Of a stretch of DNA of 64,000 bases, positions 18,301 through 26,177 are shown in pieces. The notes under the pieces are model-generated. The model searched no databases. It had not been told where the DNA came from and worked only from the letters and a program-made list of their open reading frames with translations. The stretch comes from DASVTR01 sp036382855. GTDB taxonomy: Bacteria > Acidobacteriota > Blastocatellia > Pyrinomonadales > Pyrinomonadaceae. Numbering within the stretch: the stretch's first letter is position 1; the number at the start of each line of letters is the position of its first letter. The stretch lies in NCBI GenBank assembly GCA_036382855.1, contig DASVPO010000011.1, positions 1-64,000 on the forward strand, given 5' to 3'. The position numbers and the translations under genes were made by a program.

Positions 18301-19898
18301 TGGCAGCGGGAGCGGGCAAGGTTGCGCTTCTTAACACAACGACCGCGCTCACAGGCGCGTGCCCGTCGAGTGCAAACATTCTCGACCTCGTCGGCTACGG
18401 CACAACCGCCAACTGCTTCGAGGGCAGCGGCCCCGCTCCCGCTCCGAGCGCGACGCTCGCAGACCTTCGTGCCAATAATGGCTGCACGGATACGAATAAC
18501 AACGCAGCCGACTTCTCGACCGGCGCTCCCAATCCGCGCAACACAAGCTCTCCGCTCAACAACTGTAGCGCTCCGCCCGCGCCAACGCTCTCCATCAACG
18601 ACGTAACGATGCTGGAAGGCAACAGCGGCACAACCACCTTCACCTTCACCGTCAGCCTCTCGGCTGCTGCGCCCGCCGGAGGCGTCACCTTCAATATCGC
18701 GACGCAGGACGGAACAGCTACGGTCGCCAACAACGACTACGTAGCCAGAAGCCTCACGGGTCAAACGATTACGGCCGGGAATCAAACCTACACGTTTGAC
18801 GTAACCGTCAACGGCGACACGCTCGTCGAACCCGATGAGACATTCTTGGTTAACGTAACGAACGTCACGGGTGCGACCGTTCTGGATGGTCAGGGTCAGG
18901 GCACAATACAGAACGATGACGCTGCGGCTCTGCCAAATCTTTCAATTAACGACGTAACCGCAAACGAAGGCAACAGCGGCACGACCACGTTCACCTTCAC
19001 CGTCAGTCTCTCAGCGCCCGCGCCCGCCGGCGGCGTGACATTCAACATCAGTACGCAGGACAACACCGCCACGGTTGCCGACAACGACTACGTTGCCCGT
19101 AGTCTGACCGCGCAGACCATCCCCGCAGGACAACAGACCTACACCTTCGACGTGACGGTCAACGGCGACACTAATGTTGAACCCAACGAAACGTTCTTCG
19201 TCAACGTGACGAGTGTCACCGGCGCGAATGTCACCGATGGTCAGGGCACAGGGACAATCACTAATGATGATGTAGCGGCGACTCCGTTCGTCGTCATCAG
19301 TCAGGTCTACGGCGGCGGCGGCAACGCCAGTGCACCATTTACAAACGACTTCATCGAAATCTTCAACCGTGGCACGACGGCTGTTAACCTCGCGGGATGG
19401 TCCGTGCAGTATCAGACTGCAAATGGAACCAGCACATGGCAGGTGACGGCCATTTGCCCAACCGGCACGTGCCTGCTTCAACCGGGACAGTATTTCCTGG
19501 TCCAAGAAGGCGGCGGCGCAACGGGAAGCCCTCTGCCGACGCCGAACGCGACCGGGACGATAGCGATGGCCGCCACCGCCGGCAAGGTTGCGCTGCTTAA
19601 CACGACGACCGCGCTCACAGGCGCATGTCCGTCGAGTGCAAACATTCTTGACCTCGTCGGCTACGGCACGACTGCCAACTGCTTCGAGGGCAGCGGCCCC
19701 GCTCCCGCTCCGAGCAACACGACGGCTGACCTGCGCGCTGGCAACGGTTGCACGGACACCAACAGCAACGCAGCCGACTTCGCCACGGGCACGCCGAATC
19801 CGCGCAACACGAGTTCGCCTACAAACTCCTGCGGCGGCCCAATTCCTCCGCCGCAGGATTATTCAAGATTAGTTTTGTTTAGCTGGCCTTTGTTCTGA
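12342..19898 (+). CDS. Giant secreted mosaic protein (TolB-like, Solibacter C-domain, LTD, BIG2, Calx-beta)
   Basis: 2518 residues. A signal peptide-like helix (about 12-32) precedes WD40/TolB-like beta-propeller repeats (about 36-420; DDGRFIAFSSNRD-type motifs). A Solibacter-type uncharacterised domain follows (about 426-648). Then comes a mosaic of lamin-tail-like domains (about 652-833, 1013-1200, 1393-1571, 1899-2076, 2316-2500), Ig-like BIG2 domains (five copies between 840 and 1664) and Calx-beta domains (1667-1781, 1783-1896, 2082-2195, 2198-2315). LTD motifs such as INEVLADPP and DEFVEL, and Calx motifs such as VEPDETF, recur. It is presumably exported, calcium-binding and adhesive. 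No LPXTG or PEP-CTERM anchor is seen. A GTG at 12357 with GGAG nine bases upstream is an alternative start. Confidence 0.88.
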   Translation: MEPPGVVRLRPSFIFLLLLLALCLVSLRSGLSQSNAIRRVTNTTEDGININPSLSGDGRRIAFESTKDIAGAGGAISFRAIRADISGDPVAFMQLGATRSPAPGISQDGSRIAFASKDNPLGTNSDFNSEIFYFDGSTLRQITNTSPGDVSLRARNGSFLPSLSDDGRFIAFSSNRDLANSNADANLEIFIYDITTQSFSQLTSTVGINGSTDAKISGNGLMVAYIRDNNVSPGTGPRDLLLQPRTGGPSRTIATGVGNLLLTYGRAISDDGTRVVYAGDSVPGTSQVFFFDGRGNTTRQITTLAAPLSSAPDVPLHPTISGDGSRIAFATRRVVIPGFNNLSTDRTIELYTFDVPTGQFAHVTDVPADRDADGYNGSNLVTEVVSSLNDDGTIVAFNYPRLLSGPVSDSDVENNSEIYVTATTPRPQFGTLVVLNGASFGNEPATTEAVAPDSIAVAQGGALANTTIQAERQPDGTFPRNVGGTTVTVNGRPAQIFFVSPSQVNFLVPPETEIGTAEVVVTNPDGFQSRGTVAVLRAAPGIFTYSGDGRGEGVILDASTLQPGPFDPTSGNLRLIIFSTGVRNASQVTVTIGGRQATLESVMASPDMPGLDEVHVLVPSDLRGAGQVDVIIRADGRDSNPVQVTFTGEARRDIVINEVLADPPDGAAGDANHDGVRSGTDDEFVELVNASGHDIDISGYQLFSRSNTATNDTLRHTFAAGTIFPAGTAIVVFGGGNFNPNDPIFGNALVVKASTGGLSLTNAGGVVTLKEPGGALVQFFSYGGSTGLNGDANQSLTRSPDAGDNSPGGNFILHTTAPNSGGRAFSPGTRVNGTPFAARTIGFIIVSPSNATINVGGQQQFTARAFDPNNNEIQGVIFTWTSSNTTVATVDQNGLATGLAPGTTEIRASARGVTSGPATLTVNDVQRVLTRIDVTPTSATIPVGGSQQFTARAFDQNNNEITGVTFTWASSDPNVATVDQNGLATGIAPGTTFITASSGNVTSNQATLTVVPATFVINEVLADPPGSAATDLVGDANHDGVRSASDDEFVEMVNSSAATLDISGWTIRTRATGGTTETIRHTFTSNTTVAAGTAVVVFGGGNFDTANPLFGCARVVKASTGGLSLTNSGLTITVRDAAGNLVTQFTYGGTTGLSGDNDQSLTRSPDITGSFVQHTTAAGAQGRRFSPGLRVDGTPFANCPGRLTSVTITPTSSSVAVGQTTQFTAQAFDQFGRPLTNVTITFASSDTNVATVDAVTTDPATGIATATVTGRNVGIAQITASATDGTTTVMSTPATLNVTAVPVSITRVEVAPASATINRGQTQQFTATAFDANNQPVPGVTFTWASSNTAVATVDQNGLATGVGIGTVNITASTSDGSGGTVSGQATLTVRVPLVINELLADPPGSAATDLVGDANRDGVRDSDDDEFVELLNNSNAPVDISGVVIADATSNRFTFPANTILAAGRAVIIFGGGTPPANDPAFGGALVFTTGTLSLNNTADTVTVKLPVSGTDVVISTHTYGAEANSDQSLTRSPDAEIGSTGGNFVQHTTATNSAGRVFSPGTRADGTPFGSPAITRIEVTPATATVNAGGTQLFTARAFSNVGGPEVEVLNVSFIWDSSDPTKATVSPTTGMTTTATGVAAGTSTIRARAGGQQGTATLTINALPTLSINDVSMNEGDAGTTTFTFTVSLSAPAPAGGVTFDISTQDGTATTADNDYVARSLTAQTIPAGQQTYTFDVTVNGDTKVEANETFSVNVTNVSGVTVSDGQGIGTIQNDDVSTLPALSINDVAMSEGNAGTTTFTFTVSLSSPAQAGGVTFDIATQDGTATAGSDYVARSLTAQTIPAGQQTYTFDVTVNGDTLVEPDETFLVNVTNVTGATVLDGQGMGTIQNDDTANVVISQVYGGGGNTSAPFTNDFIEIFNRGTTTVNLSGWSVQYQAATGTSTWSVTALSGTLQPGQYYLIQESGGAVGSPLPTPDATGTIAMAAGAGKVALLNTTTALTGACPSSANILDLVGYGTTANCFEGSGPAPAPSATLADLRANNGCTDTNNNAADFSTGAPNPRNTSSPLNNCSAPPAPTLSINDVTMLEGNSGTTTFTFTVSLSAAAPAGGVTFNIATQDGTATVANNDYVARSLTGQTITAGNQTYTFDVTVNGDTLVEPDETFLVNVTNVTGATVLDGQGQGTIQNDDAAALPNLSINDVTANEGNSGTTTFTFTVSLSAPAPAGGVTFNISTQDNTATVADNDYVARSLTAQTIPAGQQTYTFDVTVNGDTNVEPNETFFVNVTSVTGANVTDGQGTGTITNDDVAATPFVVISQVYGGGGNASAPFTNDFIEIFNRGTTAVNLAGWSVQYQTANGTSTWQVTAICPTGTCLLQPGQYFLVQEGGGATGSPLPTPNATGTIAMAATAGKVALLNTTTALTGACPSSANILDLVGYGTTANCFEGSGPAPAPSNTTADLRAGNGCTDTNSNAADFATGTPNPRNTSSPTNSCGGPIPPPQDYSRLVLFSWPLF
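17345..19285 (+). repeat. Internal tandem domain duplications in the giant gene
   Basis: Four Calx-beta-coding units (about 17345-17685, 17690-18030, 18585-18925, 18935-19285) are near-copies. Long shared stretches encode the same YTFDVTVNGDT segment. The flanking lamin-tail unit at 18040-18570 is repeated almost verbatim at 19290-19835. The order (Calx, Calx, LTD) occurring twice indicates duplication of a roughly 1.2-kb block. Confidence 0.8.
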
Positions 19899-19908
19899 GG
19901 ATGAGAGT

Positions 19909-20700
<792 letters not shown>

Positions 20701-20770
20701 CTCTCGCGTAACACTTTCTCCCAATAATTAATGCTTTGACTTTACACCCGAAGAGCCGGAAATAAAAACA

Positions 20771-20849
20771 GTGATGAGTGATGAGTAATGAGTGATGAGT
20801 TGAAGGCAATAGCTTTTTCACTCATCACTCATTACTCATCACTCATCAC
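20771..20849. repeat. Heptamer hairpin R2 (TGATGAG type) between thiS and thiG
   Basis: The two 29-bp arms (20771-20799 and 20821-20849) are perfect inverted copies of four heptamers (TGATGAG, TGATGAG, TAATGAG, TGATGAG) plus one base, around a 21-base loop. On the minus strand the hairpin is followed by CACTGTTTTTA. Its outer edge shares GAAAAGAAGTGATGAG with R1. The thiS stop codon is its first TGA. Confidence 0.92.
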
Positions 20850-21061
20850 TTCTTTTCCTGAAATCCGCCGCCGACGAAATGGACAATCTCTATGCGGTCG
20901 CCTTCGGAGAGTTCGGTCTGAGGCCAGTCGGCGCGGCGAACGACTTCGCGATTACGCTCGATGGCGAGGCGTGCAGGCACGAGAGCGAGTTGATTGACGA
21001 GTTCAGCGAGCGTCGTGCCCTGCTCTACTTCGCGGCTCTCGCCGTTAACTTCGATGCGCAA
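20846..21061 (-). CDS. thiS: Sulfur carrier protein ThiS with a C-terminal tail
   Basis: A ubiquitin-fold sulfur carrier for thiazole synthesis, normally about 66 residues and ending in Gly-Gly, whose terminal carboxylate is adenylated by ThiF and thiocarboxylated. Here the body is canonical (MRIEVNGE, LAIERNREVV, DRIEIVHFVGGG). The frame then continues with FQEKK and stops at the TGA that belongs to heptamer hairpin R2, giving 71 residues. The start is TTG with GAGGT upstream. It lies 13 bp after the unknown gene at 21075 and before thiG. As written, the terminal glycine is not free, which is unusual. Confidence 0.9.
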   Translation of the reverse strand: MRIEVNGESREVEQGTTLAELVNQLALVPARLAIERNREVVRRADWPQTELSEGDRIEIVHFVGGGFQEKK

Positions 21062-21074
21062 ACGTTTTCAACCT

Positions 21075-21983
21075 CTACTTGGAAGGAAGAATGATGCGAC
21101 GCATTTCCGCATCGCTGCTGCCCACGACGACGCGTATGAGAATTGCGGCGCGGCCCGAGGAAAAGCGCGGCAGCGTCGCAAAAACGATAGCCATGCCTTC
21201 GCGGTCGGTCGTCGCCGCGCAGATTAAAGGGCGAAACGTCGTGCCCAGAACCTTGACCGTCACGGAGGCGTTAGCCACGCCGTCCTCTTCGCCGCCCGCG
21301 CCCCGGCTCACGCGTATCCGCAGCGCCACCACGTCGCCCGCGTGAAAATCACGGTCGTCCATCAACTGTAGATGCAGCTCGTCTTGCGCGCCGCCGCGAT
21401 TGGCAAACACGAAATCGTCGGGCGGGGCTGGGCGCATGACGATGGGAGTCTGGCTACCGCGAAATGACGGCGGAGGAGGGGGCGTGCGCGGCGCGAAGGG
21501 CAAAATCGGCGCTGCCTGTTCCGCTGGCTGCTGTTCAGTTTGAACAAGAGGCGCGGGCTGTTCGCTTGCGGGCGCGGGTTCCGCGCCTTGAGAGAGCGTC
21601 TCTGCGGTCGCAACGCTCGCAGGCTCGCTTCGGACGGCAGGCTCGCTTTGAACAACAGGCGGCGGTTGTGTTTCCTTGCGTTCGGTTTTCTGTGCGGTGC
21701 GGTGGCCCGCCTCGCGCTGCGTCATCAGCTTGAGTTCTTCGATGCGCCCGGCGCGGATTGCGGCGCAGATGAGCTTGTGCTGGCGTTGAAGGCGTTCGGC
21801 CAGAGTTTTTTCGTTAAAGCCTGCGGCAATCAGGTCGTCGTAGGGCGAGCGTTTGCTGGCGAGAATAGCGCCGCCGGAATAGACGAGCGTCAGGAGCAGC
21901 GGTGAATCCAGTCCTTTGTCTTCCGTCTGCACATGATAGGTCACACCGTCATGCACAATATCGGTATTAAAGCCAGTTATCAC
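21075..21983 (-). CDS. Unknown protein with Pro/Ala/Gln-rich linker
   Basis: About 302 residues from a GTG at 21983 with GGAAG nine bases upstream (a TTG or other start up to 22028 is possible). The N-terminal 90 residues are well structured: TGFNTDIVHDGVTYHVQTEDKG, then GGAILASKRSPYDDL and an arginine-rich helix. A low-complexity Glu/Pro/Ala/Gln linker (about 100-190) leads to a C-terminal beta-rich domain (about 200-300) that looks immunoglobulin-like. No signal peptide. Function unknown. It leads into thiS with a 13-bp gap, so it is probably co-transcribed with the thiamine genes. Confidence 0.7.
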   Translation of the reverse strand: MITGFNTDIVHDGVTYHVQTEDKGLDSPLLLTLVYSGGAILASKRSPYDDLIAAGFNEKTLAERLQRQHKLICAAIRAGRIEELKLMTQREAGHRTAQKTERKETQPPPVVQSEPAVRSEPASVATAETLSQGAEPAPASEQPAPLVQTEQQPAEQAAPILPFAPRTPPPPPSFRGSQTPIVMRPAPPDDFVFANRGGAQDELHLQLMDDRDFHAGDVVALRIRVSRGAGGEEDGVANASVTVKVLGTTFRPLICAATTDREGMAIVFATLPRFSSGRAAILIRVVVGSSDAEMRRIILPSK

Positions 21984-22137
21984 GATTATCTGCTTCCGTC
22001 GCTCTGCTGTCGGAGAGCCTGCTCTCAAAGGGTCTTGAAATGGTCACGATTGAAGGGCACTTGGAACAGTAGCATAAGCTTTTTTCGGCGGTCAATCTTC
22101 TTCAGGAAAGAGCACTTGGAGACGCCTTAAGTCAAGC

Positions 22138-22166
22138 TTGACACAGGCAGTTGCTTGCACTACGAT
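22138..22166 (+). promoter_or_regulatory. Sigma-70 promoter for the nuo operon
   Basis: TTGACA (22138-22143), a 17-bp spacer and TACGAT (22161-22166) lie about 100 bp before nuoA. The -35 box is half of a perfect palindrome GTCAAGCTTGAC (22131-22142), which also offers a -35-like TTGAC on the other strand. Confidence 0.65.
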
Positions 22167-22264
22167 GACTTTGTACCATGATTCTCAATCTCAGTTTGTA
22201 AGCTCCGGCGGCTCTTCTGTAGAGAGCGCCTGCGTTCGGCCGAGCGCAGACTTTTGGGTGGCGT

Positions 22265-22732
22265 ATGTCAAACTTTGCCCTGAAGGATTATCTGCCGATT
22301 TTGCTGATGTTCATCGTCGCGGCGGGCTTCGCCGTGGGCAACGTGCTGCTCTCGCAACTGGTCGGACAGCGCAAGTCAACGCGCACGAAGCTGATGCCCT
22401 ACGAGTGTGGCAAAGATCCTGTGGGGTCTGCGCGCGAGCGCTTCTCGGTCAAGTTTTACCTGATTGCGATGCTCTTCATTCTCTTCGATATTGAAGTCAT
22501 CTTTCTAGTGCCTTGGGCCGTGGTCTTCAAGAATCTGTCGCGCGGCGGATTGGGCACGCTGGCTTACGTTGAGATGATGATGTTCGTCGGGCTGCTGCTC
22601 GTCGGCTACGTTTACGTCGTGAAGAAGGGCGCTTTTGATTGGTCTGAGCGTGCACGCCGCGAGGCGGAAGCAGAAGCTCGCGCGCTGCACGACCTCGAAG
22701 CGAAGGAAGAGGCGGAGAGACGCGCCGCCTGA
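22265..22732 (+). CDS. nuoA: NADH-quinone oxidoreductase subunit A
   Basis: Membrane subunit of respiratory Complex I at the junction with the peripheral arm. 155 residues, with three membrane helices (about 8-30, 66-88, 95-117). The family signature YECGKDPVGSARERFSVKFYL, including the loop Cys, and ILFDIEVIFLVPWAV are intact. The C-terminal 35 residues form a highly charged Glu/Ala/Arg helix that extends beyond the usual end. It is the first gene of the nuo operon, about 92 nt after the predicted transcription start. Confidence 0.95.
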   Translation: MSNFALKDYLPILLMFIVAAGFAVGNVLLSQLVGQRKSTRTKLMPYECGKDPVGSARERFSVKFYLIAMLFILFDIEVIFLVPWAVVFKNLSRGGLGTLAYVEMMMFVGLLLVGYVYVVKKGAFDWSERARREAEAEARALHDLEAKEEAERRAA

Positions 22733-22752
22733 AGTTTTAAGGGGAATTAGCA

Positions 22753-23400
<648 letters not shown>

Positions 23401-23495
23401 TTGCTCGCGGAGCCGTGAGTCGTTTTAGAGTCGGGCCGTTAAAAAAACTGCTTTCTGATTCCAGACGCCTGACTCTCTATTGAAGGCTTAACGAT

Positions 23496-24044
23496 ATGGC
23501 GAATGAGGCTGAGAACAAGCAGGGCGCTGCTGACGCCGAGGCGCAACCAACTCCGAGCAACGCCGTGACGCCGTCGCCGCTGGTGACGGCGTTGCAGCAT
23601 GAGAATCCTGAGTGGGTCGGTGAAGTGATAGAAGCGTTTGGCGAAGTGACGGTCGTCGTGCCGCGCGAAAAAATCTCCGAGATGTGCCTTTTTCTTAAGA
23701 CAGCGCAGGGCCTTGAGTTCAACTTTTTATCCGACCTGTGCGGCGCTGACCGTGGCCCTGAGGAAGAGCCGCGCTTCGAGGTCAACTATCATCTTTTCTC
23801 GACGACGAAGCATCACCGGCTGCGTTTGAAAGTTTTGCTGAACGACAACGACACGCACGTCCCGACGGTCACCAACGTCTGGCGCACGGCCAACTGGCAC
23901 GAGCGCGAAACCTACGACCTGTTCGGCGTTATCTTTGACGGCCACCCGGATTTGCGTCGCATACTTTTGCCCGACGATTGGCAGGGCCACGCGCTGCGCA
24001 AGGATTTTCCGCTGCGTGGCTATGAGCCATACAGCTTGACGTAA
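23496..24044 (+). CDS. nuoC: NADH-quinone oxidoreductase subunit C
   Basis: A 30-kDa-type subunit of the peripheral arm, 182 residues and separate from NuoD (in some bacteria they are fused). The family signature ERETYDLFGVIFDGHPDLRRIL is present, followed by LPDDWQGHALRKDFPL. The first 30 residues are a low-complexity Ala/Gln/Thr leader not seen in short homologues. The ATG has GAAGG eight bases upstream. The gap to nuoB is 95 bp and the gap to nuoD is filled by hairpin R5. Confidence 0.94.
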   Translation: MANEAENKQGAADAEAQPTPSNAVTPSPLVTALQHENPEWVGEVIEAFGEVTVVVPREKISEMCLFLKTAQGLEFNFLSDLCGADRGPEEEPRFEVNYHLFSTTKHHRLRLKVLLNDNDTHVPTVTNVWRTANWHERETYDLFGVIFDGHPDLRRILLPDDWQGHALRKDFPLRGYEPYSLT

Positions 24045-24173
24045 TTTGCGATTTTAGATTTTTGATTTGCGATTGGATAAGGATTAAGCGCTTTGACAGA
24101 TTTCATTGTCGGATTCCGCAAAATCCGTCTGCTTCCAATCTAAAATCAAAAATCTAAAATCTAAAATCTAAAG
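24043..24173. repeat. Heptamer hairpin R5 (TTTAGAT type) between nuoC and nuoD
   Basis: Left arm from 24043, right arm about 24135-24171. The right arm, read on the opposite strand, is a run of TTTAGAT/TTTTGAT heptamers that pairs with the left arm over about 30 bp. It directly abuts the nuoD ATG (24174) without a Shine-Dalgarno sequence. The first 40 bases of its left arm are identical to those of R6. Confidence 0.85.
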
Positions 24174-25385
24174 ATGAGCGTAAATGTTCCGCCACAGTTT
24201 GAGGTAGTTGACCGTCCGCTGGACACGCAGATGACGATCTCGATGGGGCCGCAGCACCCTTCGACGCACGGCGTGCTGCGTCTTGAGCTTGTGCTTGACG
24301 GAGAGATGGTCGTCAAGGCCACGCCCGACATAGGCTACCTGCATACGGGCATGGAAAAGCTCTTTGAGTATAAGAAGTATCAGCAGGGCATCGTCATCAC
24401 AGACCGCATGGATTATCTGAACCCGCTCGGCAATAACCTTGCCTACGTGATGGCGGCCGAGAAACTGTTGGGCCTTGAGATACCTGAACGCGCGCAGACG
24501 ATTCGTGTGCTGATGTGCGAGTTGCAGCGCATCGCCTCGCACCTCGTCTGGCTCGGCACGCACGCGCTCGACATCGGCGCGATGACCGTCTTCTTCTATT
24601 GCTTCCGCGAGCGCGAGAAAATTCTGAACCTGATTGAAGCAGCTTCGGGTGGGCGGCTAACGCCGTCGTATTTTCGCATCGGCGGACTGATGATGGATTT
24701 GCCTTCGGGCTTCGAGCGTAGAGTCAAACAGTTTACAGACGCCTTCCCGAAAGCGGTTGACGAGTTTCACACGCTTCTTTCCGGCAACAAGATTTTCCAG
24801 AAGCGCACGCAGGGCATAGGCATCATCTCGGCTGAAGACGCGATTGACTGGGGACTCTCCGGCCCTTGCCTGCGCGGCAGCGGCGTTAATCTTGACATAC
24901 GCCGTGCCAACCCCTACACGGGTTATGAAAACTACGATTTTGAAGTGCCTGTTGAGCAGGGCTGCGATGTCTGGGCGCGCTACCTCGTGCGTATGCGAGA
25001 GATGAAGGAGTCGCACAGGATAGTTGAGCAGGCGCTTTCGCGACTTCAACCCGGCTCTGTTAAGGCCGACGCGCCAAACGTCGTGCTGCCCGACCGCGAG
25101 GCGATGAAAACACACATGGACGCGCTCATACACCACTTTCTGATTGTGACCGAAGGCTTCCGCGTTCCAGAGGGCGAGGTCTATCACGCCATAGAGGGGT
25201 CGAAGGGCGAACTTGGCGTTTACATGAAATCCGACGGTGGGCCAAAACCCAGCCGCGTACACGTGCGCGGGCCGAGCTTCATTAATCTTTCGGCCCTGCC
25301 CGTGATGGCCGAAGGCGAGATGGTCGCAGATGTTGTTGCCATCATCGGCTCGCTCGATATTGTGCTCGGAGAAATAGATAGATAA
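24174..25385 (+). CDS. nuoD: NADH-quinone oxidoreductase subunit D
   Basis: A 49-kDa-type subunit that with NuoB forms the quinone site. 403 residues, the standard length. Seen: SMGPQHPSTHGVLRLEL (quinone-site histidines), DIGYLHTGMEKL, DRMDYLNPLGNN, CELQRIASHLVWLG and the C-terminal DVVAIIGSLDIVLGEIDR. The ATG at 24174 follows directly on the repeat arm of hairpin R5, so translation initiation must rely on something other than a normal SD or on coupling. It is flanked downstream by R6. Confidence 0.96.
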   Translation: MSVNVPPQFEVVDRPLDTQMTISMGPQHPSTHGVLRLELVLDGEMVVKATPDIGYLHTGMEKLFEYKKYQQGIVITDRMDYLNPLGNNLAYVMAAEKLLGLEIPERAQTIRVLMCELQRIASHLVWLGTHALDIGAMTVFFYCFREREKILNLIEAASGGRLTPSYFRIGGLMMDLPSGFERRVKQFTDAFPKAVDEFHTLLSGNKIFQKRTQGIGIISAEDAIDWGLSGPCLRGSGVNLDIRRANPYTGYENYDFEVPVEQGCDVWARYLVRMREMKESHRIVEQALSRLQPGSVKADAPNVVLPDREAMKTHMDALIHHFLIVTEGFRVPEGEVYHAIEGSKGELGVYMKSDGGPKPSRVHVRGPSFINLSALPVMAEGEMVADVVAIIGSLDIVLGEIDR

Positions 25386-25387
25386 GG

Positions 25388-25498
25388 AATTTGCGATTTT
25401 AGATTTTTGATTTGCGATTGGATAAGGACAAGAAATTTAACTTATTGTCTTTTAATCCTTATCCAATCAAAAATCAAAAATCGCAAATCAAAAATCGA
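25388..25498. repeat. Heptamer hairpin R6 (TTTTGAT type) between nuoD and nuoE
   Basis: The left arm (25388 to about 25430) is identical over about 40 bases to the left arm of R5, and the right arm (about 25452-25498) is its inverted partner with ATCAAAA heptamers. It ends at the nuoE ATG at 25499. An in-frame run upstream of that ATG is just translated repeat. Confidence 0.87.
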
Positions 25499-26032
25499 AT
25501 GAGTCAGCAGTTTACACCGAACAATCCGCTGCCGCAGGAGGCGAAGGTTCCTGACGAAATAGCGACTTTCCCGCCGGAGGTTGAGGCGGAGATGGACGCG
25601 CATCTGGCGAAGTATCCTGTGAAGCGCTCGGCCATCCTGCCTCTGATGTTCATCGTGCAGAGAGAGCGCGGCGGCTATCTAGACCCGCCGGGCGTGGCCT
25701 ATCTGGCCGACCGCCTCGGCCTGCGCATCACGGACATCTGGGAGGTCGCGACCTTCTACTCGATGATTAACACAGAGCCGGTCGGACGCCACCACATACA
25801 GATTTGCAAAACGCTCTCGTGCAAAATTATGGGCGAGCCGGAGATTACCGAACACGTCTGCCGCAAGCTCGGCATCCAGCCGGGCGAGACGACGGCTGAC
25901 GGGCGTTTTTCGGTTTCATTAGTCGAGTGTCTGGGTTCTTGCGGGACTGCGCCGATGTTTCAAATCGGGTTTGACTATCACGAGAACCTGACGGTTGAAA
26001 AAGTTGACGAGATTCTTGACGCGTTGCCTTGA
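25499..26032 (+). CDS. nuoE: NADH-quinone oxidoreductase subunit E
   Basis: A 24-kDa-type subunit with the thioredoxin-fold 2Fe-2S cluster N1a in the NADH module. From the ATG at 25499 it has 177 residues, the normal length. Ligand motifs are CKTLSC and CLGSCGTAP; YLADRLGLRITDIWEVATFYSMI is the family core. Longer translation to 25412 would consist only of heptamer-repeat sequence and is rejected. There is no SD; the ATG abuts hairpin R6. Confidence 0.94.
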   Translation: MSQQFTPNNPLPQEAKVPDEIATFPPEVEAEMDAHLAKYPVKRSAILPLMFIVQRERGGYLDPPGVAYLADRLGLRITDIWEVATFYSMINTEPVGRHHIQICKTLSCKIMGEPEITEHVCRKLGIQPGETTADGRFSVSLVECLGSCGTAPMFQIGFDYHENLTVEKVDEILDALP

Positions 26033-26177
26033 GCGATTGCTATTAGCAGACGTTAGCAGACATAAAAAAGTCTTTAAGCCGGTGGCGTCAGTCCACCTTG
26101 TATCTCAAACTCGTTTATCGGCCGGCGAGATGAACCTGAAGTTGGTTTGGATTGCCAGCAGTTGTCAGAAACAGCTT

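Noticed and set aside
14199..19505. Long minus-strand frames opposite the giant gene
   Set aside because: They are antisense shadows of a GC-rich repetitive coding region, without recognisable protein features.
25412..25498. 29-residue N-terminal extension of NuoE
   Set aside because: It is translated heptamer repeat (R6), not conserved protein sequence.
26042..26064. TTAGCAGACG / TTAGCAGACA tandem pair after nuoE
   Set aside because: Only two short direct copies without an inverted arm; not a member of the heptamer hairpin family.
25995..26177. N-terminal extension of NuoF
   Set aside because: It overlaps the end of nuoE and has no NuoF-like content before about 26178.
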